Below, piece by piece: positions 7,711 to 13,043 of a DNA stretch of 13,043 bases. The notes below the pieces were generated by a model. That model saw only the letters and a program-made list of their open reading frames with translations, made no database searches and was not told the DNA's origin. The position numbers were made by a program, and so were the translations under genes. The stretch comes from Streptococcaceae bacterium (GTDB lineage Bacteria > Bacillota > Bacilli > Lactobacillales > Streptococcaceae), in assembly GCA_009779335.1 (NCBI GenBank), contig WREM01000013.1, positions 1-13,043 on the forward strand, read 5' to 3'. The first letter of the stretch is position 1. Each line of letters starts with the position of its first letter.

Positions 7711-8081
7711 CACTCATTGAACAACTTAACATTAAAAACCTAACATTGACTGACACAGGCTTTACTGCACAAATGGAATTGAATGAATTTCATGCTCAAC
7801 ATCTTGGCTATTTAACAGGCGGTGCTTCGCTCGCCTTTGGCGAAACCACCGCAGGAATGGCAAGTAATATGCTACTAGATGATGAGCATACTGCACTGGG
7901 ACAAAGCGTTTCTGGAAATCATCTTTCTCCAACTGGTATCGACAATGTTACCCTTGAAGGAAGAGGTACACTTCTCCACAAAGGACGGACAAGTCATGTT
8001 TGGGACATTCAGTTAGCCACAAAGGATGGACGACTCATCTCACATATTACCGTGACTAATGCTATCATACAAAAACCTTGA
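7707..8081 (+). CDS. menI: Hotdog-fold thioesterase, probable DHNA-CoA hydrolase (MenI/YdiI-like)
   Basis: A 124-residue single-domain hotdog protein of the PaaI/YdiI type. Placed last in a menaquinone gene set, it is expected to hydrolyse 1,4-dihydroxy-2-naphthoyl-CoA to DHNA and CoA, the step between MenB and MenA. The active-site stretch QHLGYLTGGASLAFGETTAG (31-50) aligns with QPFGLLHGG and the following Glu of E. coli YdiI: Gln31 matches Gln48 and Glu46 matches catalytic Glu63, but Thr37 stands where YdiI has His54. NHLSPT (71-76) and GRTSHVWD (93-100) are further family segments. A strong Shine-Dalgarno AAAAAGGAGA (7689-7698) precedes ATG 7707, and the start overlaps the menC stop by 4 nt. 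The stop codon lies within the stem of the terminator. Family confident; substrate inferred from position. Confidence 0.85.
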   Translation: MTLIEQLNIKNLTLTDTGFTAQMELNEFHAQHLGYLTGGASLAFGETTAGMASNMLLDDEHTALGQSVSGNHLSPTGIDNVTLEGRGTLLHKGRTSHVWDIQLATKDGRLISHITVTNAIIQKP

Positions 8082-8103
8082 ATGTATCAAGGTTTTTGTT
8101 TTT
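8069..8103. terminator. Bidirectional terminator between menI and potD
   Basis: Stem ACAAAAACCTTGA (8069-8081) / TCAAGGTTTTTGT (8087-8099), a perfect 13-bp pairing with loop ATGTA, followed on the plus strand by T to 8103. The core CCTTGA/TCAAGG is followed by TTTTTG on both strands, so it can end the men transcript going right and the pot transcript going left. It includes the menI stop codon. Only 23 bp separate the two convergent stop codons. Confidence 0.88.
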
Positions 8104-8104
8104 A

Positions 8105-9172
8105 CTATTTATTCATCTTGAACTGCAAATATAAATCGTTGTATCTTTCTGTCCAATAGGCGTTGAGATTGGTATAAGCTTCATCATCTTTGATTTGAGA
8201 AAGAGTGGGGTAATATTGAGTATCCTCTCTGACATCTGCAGGCAAGAGTGCTTTGGCTTTATCGTTTGGTGTAGAATAGCCCACATATTCCGCATTTTGT
8301 GCTGCATTCTCAGGCTCTTGCATGAAATTAATGAAAGCATAGGCGGCTTTGAGGTTTTTGGCAGTTTTTGGTATGACAATATTGTCATACCAAATATTAG
8401 TACGCTCAGGCACGATATAATGCAGGTGACTATTTTGTGCAGTCATCTCAGAGGCTTGCCCACTATACACTGCTGCCAATGGTGTTTCGTTGTTAATCAT
8501 GTAGTTCATGATTTCATCACCCAAGACAGCTTTAACATTGGGAGTCAGTTGAAGAAGTTTTTGATAGGCTTGAGTGACTTGTGTTTCATTCGTAGAATTG
8601 ACCGATGAACCTGTAGTTATCAGACCCATTCCCATAACATCTCTTGAGCTATCTGTTAATAAAATAGAATTTTTATATTGACTGGACCACAAATCTGACC
8701 AATTTTTTGGTGGATTTTTTATCATTTGATCATTATAGACAATGCCAAATGTCCCCCAAAAATAAGGCAGAGAATAATTATTATTAGGGTCAAAGCTGTT
8801 ATTCAATAGCTTTGCATTATCATCATTCAATCCTTTGATTTGAGTATGATCTAGCTTAATCAGTAAGTGCTCAGAAGCCATCTTCTGCACCATATATTCT
8901 GAAGGTACAACAATATCATAAGCTGTCCCCCCTTGTTTGACCTTGGCATACATAGCTTCATTAGAGTCAAAAGTAGAATAATTGACCTTATAGCCTGTCT
9001 CTTTTTCAAACTTGGTGATTAAAGCAGGATCGATATATTCCCCCCAATTAAAAATAGTGAGTGTATTTTCAGAAGTTTGAACACCCTGACTGGCAATCAT
9101 TTTCCATGAGAAAAAACCTAGAAGACCAGTAACTATCAAAATACTAATAGAAAAATAAAGCAATTTTTTCAT
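8105..9172 (-). CDS. potD: Spermidine/putrescine-binding protein PotD
   Basis: Extracellular substrate-binding subunit of the polyamine ABC importer. The 355 residues begin MKK followed by a hydrophobic segment (about 5-23), then the mature-type sequence LTIFNWGEYIDP (38-49), FDSNEAMYAKVKQGG, YDIVVPSEYMVQKM, LPYFWGTFGIVYN, and WYDNIVIPKTAKN near the C-terminal third, all typical of PotD. There is no cysteine anywhere in the protein, so there is no lipobox; the N-terminal segment should act as an uncleaved anchor or be cleaved by ordinary signal peptidase. Shine-Dalgarno GAGGAAA lies just before ATG 9172. The gene is 12 nt after potC and last in the operon. A 28-bp perfect palindrome (8367-8394) sits in the WYDNIVIP codons. 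Confidence 0.96.
   Translation of the reverse strand: MKKLLYFSISILIVTGLLGFFSWKMIASQGVQTSENTLTIFNWGEYIDPALITKFEKETGYKVNYSTFDSNEAMYAKVKQGGTAYDIVVPSEYMVQKMASEHLLIKLDHTQIKGLNDDNAKLLNNSFDPNNNYSLPYFWGTFGIVYNDQMIKNPPKNWSDLWSSQYKNSILLTDSSRDVMGMGLITTGSSVNSTNETQVTQAYQKLLQLTPNVKAVLGDEIMNYMINNETPLAAVYSGQASEMTAQNSHLHYIVPERTNIWYDNIVIPKTAKNLKAAYAFINFMQEPENAAQNAEYVGYSTPNDKAKALLPADVREDTQYYPTLSQIKDDEAYTNLNAYWTERYNDLYLQFKMNK
8367..8394. repeat. 28-bp perfect palindrome inside potD
   Basis: Half-site TTTGGTATGACAAT (8367-8380) is followed at once by its exact reverse complement (8381-8394), with no spacer and no mismatch. It covers the codons for WYDNIVIP of PotD. Because of the symmetry, the plus strand also encodes WYDNIVIP here. 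In RNA it could fold as a 12-bp stem with a 4-nt loop. Confidence 0.9.
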
Positions 9173-9184
9173 AAAGTTTCCTCA

Positions 9185-9985
9185 TTAAGTAAGATTGGAA
9201 GATTTCCCGACTGTTTCTGTATCTCTCATGATAAAGTAATAACCCACGACAAGCAGAATGGAGAAGAGAAAGACAAGTGTCGAGAGTGCGTTGATTTCCA
9301 ATGAAATTCCGGCTCTTGCTCGTGAATATATCTCTACCGATAGCGTAGTGAAGCTATTCCCCGTAACAAAGAAGGTTACTGCAAAATCATCCAAGGAGTA
9401 AGTAAATGCCATAAAGAATCCCGCAATGATTCCCGGAGTCAGATACGGTAAAGTCACCTCTTTAAGTGTTTGCCAAGGGCTGGCTCCCAAATCATAAGCA
9501 GCTTGAATGAGAGATTTATCCATTTCCTGATAACGTGGCAAGACCATAAGGACAACGATGGGAATAGAAAAGGCAATATGGCTAAGCAAGACTGAGGCAA
9601 AGCCCAACTGAAGTCCAATGAGTGTGAATAATATCAAGAAACTAGCACCAATGACTACGTCCGGAGATACCATGAGGATATTATTTAGCCCAAGAAGAGC
9701 ATTCTGCTTTCTATTCTTGAGATTATCAATAAGAACTGCTCCCGTTGTTCCAATAATGGTCGCAAATATTGAAGATAGAAATGCTAAAAAGAAGGTTTCT
9801 GTCAAAATGAGTATCAATCGGCTATCTTGAAAAAACTCAGTGAAATGCGTCATTGAAAAACCTGTGAAACTACTCATGTCTTGCCCAGAATTAAAGGCAT
9901 AGAGAATAAGATAAAAGATAGGGAAATAGAGTAGAATCAATACAAAAGTCAGGTAAAATCTACCAAGGCGTGTTTTATTTTGCAT
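9185..9985 (-). CDS. potC: Spermidine/putrescine ABC transporter permease PotC
   Basis: Second membrane subunit of the polyamine importer. The protein is 266 residues with several hydrophobic segments, the first at about 10-32 (YLTFVLILLYFPIFYLILYAF). The cytoplasmic coupling (EAA) loop AAYDLGASPWQTL is at about 162-174, where it contacts the PotA ATPase. I chose ATG 9985 (MQNKTRLG), not the ATG at 10003, because AAAAGGAG (9999-9992) lies 6 nt upstream of it and the longer form would put the Shine-Dalgarno inside the gene. With this start the overlap with potB is 11 nt. The stop is 12 nt before potD. Confidence 0.95.
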   Translation of the reverse strand: MQNKTRLGRFYLTFVLILLYFPIFYLILYAFNSGQDMSSFTGFSMTHFTEFFQDSRLILILTETFFLAFLSSIFATIIGTTGAVLIDNLKNRKQNALLGLNNILMVSPDVVIGASFLILFTLIGLQLGFASVLLSHIAFSIPIVVLMVLPRYQEMDKSLIQAAYDLGASPWQTLKEVTLPYLTPGIIAGFFMAFTYSLDDFAVTFFVTGNSFTTLSVEIYSRARAGISLEINALSTLVFLFSILLVVGYYFIMRDTETVGKSSNLT

Positions 9986-10775
9986 GGCTGGCTCCTTTTC
10001 CATTGGTTAATCGCATGATAATGAGCATGGCAATTACAAGAATAATAGCGATGGTCGAACCCATTCCCCAATTCTGAGTCGTAAGAAAATGCTCTTCTAC
10101 TGCTGTCCCAAGTGTGATGACCTTATTCCCTCCAATAAGACGTGTCAACATAAACAAAGATAGGCTAGGAATAAATACCGCTTGCACACCTGCACGCACG
10201 CCTGCCAACGATAGAGGCCAAATGACATTAATAAAGGTTTGATACTTACTCGCCCCCAAATCATAAGAGGCATGAACCAAATTACTGTCCAAGTCATCAA
10301 TGCTATTAAAAATAGGCATAATCATAAAGGGAAGTGCAATATAAGCTGCCACAATGATAAATGAAAAATCAGTAAACAAGAGCTGTTGTCGTCCTAACCC
10401 TATGAAAGATAAGAAATCATTTACAGAACCCTCATGTCCTAAAATCCCAATAAAAGCATAAGTCTTGAGCAATAAATTGATCCATGTAGGCATGATGATA
10501 AGCATGAGAAAAAATTGTTTGTGTTTGAGTCCAGTCAATACTAATGCTAAAGGAAAACTGATAATTAGCGTTAACCCTGTAATAATGAGAGCATAGACAA
10601 TGGAATTCCATGTCATCAACAAATAAGTCCATCCTGTGAAGAATTGGATATAGTTATCAAAAGTAAAATGCCCGCTCCCATCAAAAAACGAATAATAAAG
10701 GAGCATCGCCAAAGGAATGATGACAAATAACCCTATCCAAAGAAAATAAGGAATAGCATAGATTTTACGCATCAT
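9975..10775 (-). CDS. potB: Spermidine/putrescine ABC transporter permease PotB
   Basis: First membrane subunit of the polyamine importer, pairing with PotC. From ATG 10775 it is 266 residues, beginning MMRKIYAIPYFLWIGLFVI, the usual short cytoplasmic start before the first membrane segment. The EAA coupling loop ASYDLGASKYQTFINVIWPL is at about 169-188. A frame-open ATG at 10805 would add ten residues (MPLKKKQVSL) and lie deep in potA, which I consider unlikely. ATG 10772 is another possibility. The Shine-Dalgarno is weak (AGCAGGT about 10 nt upstream), and the start overlaps the potA stop by 11 nt, so translation is probably coupled to potA. Confidence 0.93.
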   Translation of the reverse strand: MMRKIYAIPYFLWIGLFVIIPLAMLLYYSFFDGSGHFTFDNYIQFFTGWTYLLMTWNSIVYALIITGLTLIISFPLALVLTGLKHKQFFLMLIIMPTWINLLLKTYAFIGILGHEGSVNDFLSFIGLGRQQLLFTDFSFIIVAAYIALPFMIMPIFNSIDDLDSNLVHASYDLGASKYQTFINVIWPLSLAGVRAGVQAVFIPSLSLFMLTRLIGGNKVITLGTAVEEHFLTTQNWGMGSTIAIILVIAMLIIMRLTNGKGASHAK

Positions 10776-11922
10776 TAGACTGACCTGCTTCTTCTTCAAT
10801 GGCATTCACTAGCCCATCTGCAGGAAACTCTTCTTCTACATACTCTTCAATACGTGCATCAAAATCATCTTCTGATTCATTAAGACGCATGATATGAATG
10901 GCCTCTGGTTCAAAGTCAAGTCCAACCACTTCTCCTTCAATGGCTTTACGGGTGGAATGAATCATCCACTCATTCTTATAATCATCATAGGCAATGATTT
11001 CATAATGCACGCCACGGAAAAGTTGAGTATCTACTTTCACGTTAAACTTTCCTTCATCAGGCAGGGTAAAGGTTAAGTCTTCTGGACGAATGACGACTTC
11101 GATTGCTTCATTAGGACGCATCCCTCCATCAACCGCTTCAAACTCTTGCCCATTGAACTCTACCAAATAGTCTTTTATCATACGCCCATTAAGAATGTTT
11201 GATTCTCCAATAAAATCGGCAACAAAATGATTGATTGGCTCATCGTAAATATCTGTTGGTGTCCCTGACTGAACTATCTGACCTTCATTCATGACAAAAA
11301 TCCAATCAGACATCGCCAATGCCTCTTCCTGATCATGTGTAACAAAGATAAATGTAATACCTAGATTTTGTTGTAATTCACGAAGTTCATATTGCATATC
11401 TTTGCGAAGCTTCATATCAAGAGCAGATAAGGGCTCATCCAATAAGACAACCTTAGGTTGATCGATGATGGCACGAGCAATGGCAACACGCTGTCTTTGA
11501 CCCCCTGATAATTTGCCAATAGAGCGAGTTTCATAACCTTCTAATTGAACCAATTTAAGTGTTTGGCTGACTTTTTCAGCAATCTCCTTTTTATCTTTTC
11601 CTTTAATTTTTAGGGCAAATGCTACATTATCAAAAACATTCATATTGGGAAATAAAGCATATGACTGAAAGATGGTATGCACATCTCGCTTGTTCGCAGG
11701 GACATCGTTAATCCGCTTTCCGTCTAGCATTATCTCTCCAGAACTAGTCTCTAAAAAACCTGCAATCATGTTTAAGATTGTAGATTTTCCAGAACCTGAC
11801 GCTCCTAGTAAAGTATAGAATTTCCCTTCTTCTATCTCTAAGTTGATATCCGTTAATACTTGTGTGCCATTATCTTCATAGATTTTAGACACATTTTTGA
11901 ACTCAATAATATTTTTGACCAT
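10765..11922 (-). CDS. potA: Spermidine/putrescine ABC transporter ATP-binding protein PotA
   Basis: Cytoplasmic ATPase that drives polyamine import through PotB and PotC. The 385 residues carry Walker A GASGSGKST (40-48), the Q-loop FQSYALFP (84-91), the signature LSGGQRQR (137-144), Walker B VVLLDEP (157-163), the D-loop SALD (165-168) and the H-loop THDQEEA (194-200). These are followed by a C-terminal TOBE-type regulatory domain. The last 35 or so residues are strongly acidic (DDFDARIEEYVEEEFP and on), longer than in E. coli PotA. Shine-Dalgarno AGGTGGG lies 4-5 nt before ATG 11922. It follows murB after a 44-nt gap holding a hairpin, and overlaps potB by 11 nt. Confidence 0.97.
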   Translation of the reverse strand: MVKNIIEFKNVSKIYEDNGTQVLTDINLEIEEGKFYTLLGASGSGKSTILNMIAGFLETSSGEIMLDGKRINDVPANKRDVHTIFQSYALFPNMNVFDNVAFALKIKGKDKKEIAEKVSQTLKLVQLEGYETRSIGKLSGGQRQRVAIARAIIDQPKVVLLDEPLSALDMKLRKDMQYELRELQQNLGITFIFVTHDQEEALAMSDWIFVMNEGQIVQSGTPTDIYDEPINHFVADFIGESNILNGRMIKDYLVEFNGQEFEAVDGGMRPNEAIEVVIRPEDLTFTLPDEGKFNVKVDTQLFRGVHYEIIAYDDYKNEWMIHSTRKAIEGEVVGLDFEPEAIHIMRLNESEDDFDARIEEYVEEEFPADGLVNAIEEEAGQSNDA

Positions 11923-11937
11923 GTTCCCACCTGCCCT

Positions 11938-11968
11938 GATAAAAGCCTAGCAGAACTAGGGGTTTATC
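11938..11968 (-). repeat. Imperfect inverted repeat between murB and potA (possible attenuator)
   Basis: On the minus strand GATAAACCCCTAG, loop TTCTG, then CTAGGCTTTTATC: 11 of 13 positions pair, with a two-base mismatch in the middle. It begins on the murB stop codon and ends a few bases before the potA Shine-Dalgarno. The T-run (four T) lies in the 3' arm and is short, so it may be a weak terminator, an mRNA-processing or stability element, or simply an intercistronic hairpin. Confidence 0.6.
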
Positions 11969-12869
11969 AAAGTTTCTCTCCGATGATACGTACTTCTGTC
12001 TCTAATGTGACACCTGATGCTTCTTTGACTTGTTCAATAACCTTGGCAATCAGATTTTCATAATCTTCTGCACTTCCATGATTTACATTAACCATAAATC
12101 CTGCGTGTTTAGTTGATACTTCAACTCCACCTATGCGATAGCCTTGCATCCCTGATTCTTTGATGAGACGTCCTGCAAAATAACCCTCTGGACGCTTGAA
12201 CACAGAACCACACGAAGGATACTCTAGTGGTTGCATACTTTGACGTTGCTCAGTTAATTCATCCATTTTAGCTTTGATTTGCTCAACATTTCCTTTGGCT
12301 AATTGAAATTGAGCTGACACAACAATCAAATTTTTATCACTTACGGCGGACTTACGATAGCCAAATGCCATATCCTTGGCTTCTATGGCTTGAACATTTC
12401 CTGATTCATCAATAGCTGTACATGAGATAAGCACATCTTTAATCTCACCACCATAGGCTCCTGCATTCATAAAGACTGCTCCACCTACTGAACCCGGAAT
12501 CCCACAGGCAAATTCAAATCCTGCAAGTTCATTAGCTAAAGCAGAATGAGTCGTTTCAATCAAACTTGCACCTGCCATTGCTTCTATTATTGCACCTGTT
12601 ACTTTGATACCGTTCATTTTCTCAAGTAAGATAACTAATCCTCGAATCCCACCATCACGCACAATAAGATTACTGGCATTTCCTAGAACTGTAAGAGGGG
12701 TATCCGTCATTTTAGCCAGCTGCACAAGCTCTATGAGTTGTTCTTGATTGCTAGGAAAGGCTAGAAAATCAGCAGACCCACCTACTTTTGTAAACGTGTA
12801 TTCAGATAAGGGGTGATTGATTTTTATCTCTAAATTTGGGATTTTTTCTAATTGACTTGCATTTATCAT
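11967..12869 (-). CDS. murB: UDP-N-acetylenolpyruvoylglucosamine reductase MurB
   Basis: FAD- and NADPH-dependent enzyme that reduces UDP-GlcNAc-enolpyruvate to UDP-N-acetylmuramate in peptidoglycan precursor synthesis. The 300 residues match the shorter, type II MurB. Seen: FTKVGGSADFLAFP (26-39), GNASNLIVRDGGIRG (63-77), the FAD-binding GIPGSVGGAVFMNAGAYGGE (123-142), Arg172 in GYRKS, the catalytic SCGSVFKRP with Ser222, GGVEVSTKHAGFMVN and a C-terminal Glu292 in ETEVRIIG. ATG 12869 has no Shine-Dalgarno and is 6 nt from a -10 box. MurB is not part of polyamine transport but shares the transcript with potABCD in streptococci and lactococci, as it appears to here. Confidence 0.97.
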   Translation of the reverse strand: MINASQLEKIPNLEIKINHPLSEYTFTKVGGSADFLAFPSNQEQLIELVQLAKMTDTPLTVLGNASNLIVRDGGIRGLVILLEKMNGIKVTGAIIEAMAGASLIETTHSALANELAGFEFACGIPGSVGGAVFMNAGAYGGEIKDVLISCTAIDESGNVQAIEAKDMAFGYRKSAVSDKNLIVVSAQFQLAKGNVEQIKAKMDELTEQRQSMQPLEYPSCGSVFKRPEGYFAGRLIKESGMQGYRIGGVEVSTKHAGFMVNVNHGSAEDYENLIAKVIEQVKEASGVTLETEVRIIGEKL

Positions 12870-12875
12870 AGGCTA

Positions 12876-12884
12876 ATTTTATCA
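12876..12884 (-). promoter_or_regulatory. Extended -10 promoter of murB-potABCD, predicted leaderless transcript
   Basis: On the minus strand TGATAAAAT is followed by TAGCCT and then ATG 12869, so the seventh base after the -10 is the A of the start codon. A -35-like TAGAAA (12904-12899, four of six matching TTGACA) stands at 17-nt spacing. No Shine-Dalgarno is present. Confidence 0.62.
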
Positions 12885-12979
12885 TTTTTCTTGCGTATTT
12901 TCTATAAAAAAAAGCATGAAGTATGTATTAGGTTTTCGTTTGCGAAGATGTAAATAAAAAATCTTCTCGTGAAATCGTT

Positions 12980-12995
12980 GGATAATTCCTTATCC
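12980..12995. repeat. Short inverted repeat upstream of murB
   Basis: GGATAA-TTCC-TTATCC, a perfect 6-bp stem with a 4-nt loop. On the plus strand it is followed by TTTGTT, too poor a T-run for a confident terminator. It could be a protein binding site or part of a leader of the upstream minus-strand promoter. Confidence 0.4.
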
Positions 12996-13007
12996 TTTGT
13001 TAAAAAT

Positions 13008-13035
13008 AGTATACCATTTTTTCAAAAAAATGCAA
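13008..13035 (-). promoter_or_regulatory. Possible second, upstream promoter toward murB
   Basis: On the minus strand TTGCAT (13035-13030), a 16-nt spacer ending in TGG, then TATACT (13013-13008). Transcription would begin near 13001 and give about 130 nt of untranslated RNA before murB. The stretch 12870-13043 has no plausible coding sequence. It might also serve a small RNA, since eight T follow on the minus strand at 12913-12906. Confidence 0.4.
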
Positions 13036-13043
13036 TAATCTGA

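Noticed and set aside
7819..7852. Imperfect GC-rich hairpin (GCGGTG/CACCGC and TTCGC/GCGAA) within menI
   Set aside because: It coincides with the conserved Gly/Ala-rich active-site codons, is interrupted by mismatches, and has no regulatory position.
8195..8608. Plus-strand open frame inside potD that contains WYDNIVIP
   Set aside because: The match to PotD is produced by the 28-bp palindrome, which reads the same on both strands; the rest resembles no protein and has no ribosome binding site.
9986..10003. Longer potC start at 10003
   Set aside because: The AAAAGGAG site lies downstream of that ATG and fits ATG 9985 at a 6-nt spacing.
10776..10805. Longer potB start at 10805
   Set aside because: It would give a 41-nt overlap with potA and an extra charged MPLKKKQVSL tail; ATG 10775 gives the normal N-terminus before the first membrane segment.
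1..13043. Mobile elements, CRISPR arrays, tRNA/rRNA or riboswitches
   Set aside because: No transposase, direct-repeat array, tRNA cloverleaf or known riboswitch core was recognised; gene spacing is tight and coding is continuous.

Overview
The window looks like chromosomal DNA from a low-GC Gram-positive of the Streptococcaceae, most probably a Lactococcus. The reasons are the A+T-rich base composition, the murB-potA-potB-potC-potD order known from streptococci and lactococci, and a full menaquinone gene set, which lactococci carry and most streptococci lack. The species cannot be fixed from the sequence. There are no mobile elements, RNA genes, CRISPR arrays or broken genes, and almost all of the window codes for protein.

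Layout. (1) Positions 1-681, minus strand: the N-terminal 227 codons of a branched-chain amino acid aminotransferase (ilvE/bcaT), cut by the left edge. (2) Positions 682-732: a 51-bp divergent promoter region. (3) Positions 733-8081, plus strand: a menaquinone cluster in the order menF, menD, menH, menB, [terminator + new promoter], menE, menC, menI-like thioesterase. (4) Positions 8069-8103: a bidirectional terminator between convergent operons. (5) Positions 12869-8105, minus strand: murB followed by the spermidine/putrescine ABC transporter genes potA, potB, potC, potD. (6) Positions 12870-13043: a non-coding upstream region with the murB promoter and a possible second promoter.

How the genes work together. 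The men genes supply each enzymatic step from chorismate to 1,4-dihydroxy-2-naphthoate: isochorismate synthase (MenF), SEPHCHC synthase (MenD), SHCHC synthase (MenH), o-succinylbenzoate synthase (MenC), OSB-CoA ligase (MenE), DHNA-CoA synthase (MenB) and a hotdog thioesterase placed where DHNA-CoA hydrolase is expected. The prenyltransferase MenA and methyltransferase MenG/UbiE are not here. In the pot operon, PotD captures polyamine outside the membrane, PotB and PotC form the channel and PotA powers it. MurB, first in that transcript, makes UDP-N-acetylmuramate for peptidoglycan.

Most notable observations. All four genes that appear to open a transcription unit (ilvE, menF, menE, murB) have a -10 box (TATAAT, TATAAT, TACAAT, TAAAAT) ending only 6-8 nt before the start codon and no Shine-Dalgarno sequence, which predicts leaderless mRNAs. 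Nearly all downstream genes have a recognisable Shine-Dalgarno. A 28-bp perfect palindrome lies inside potD. The menI-like thioesterase has Thr where the YdiI/MenI family has a His in its active-site motif. I found no evidence of an entirely new multi-gene system; the novelty here is in expression signals and a few active-site departures.
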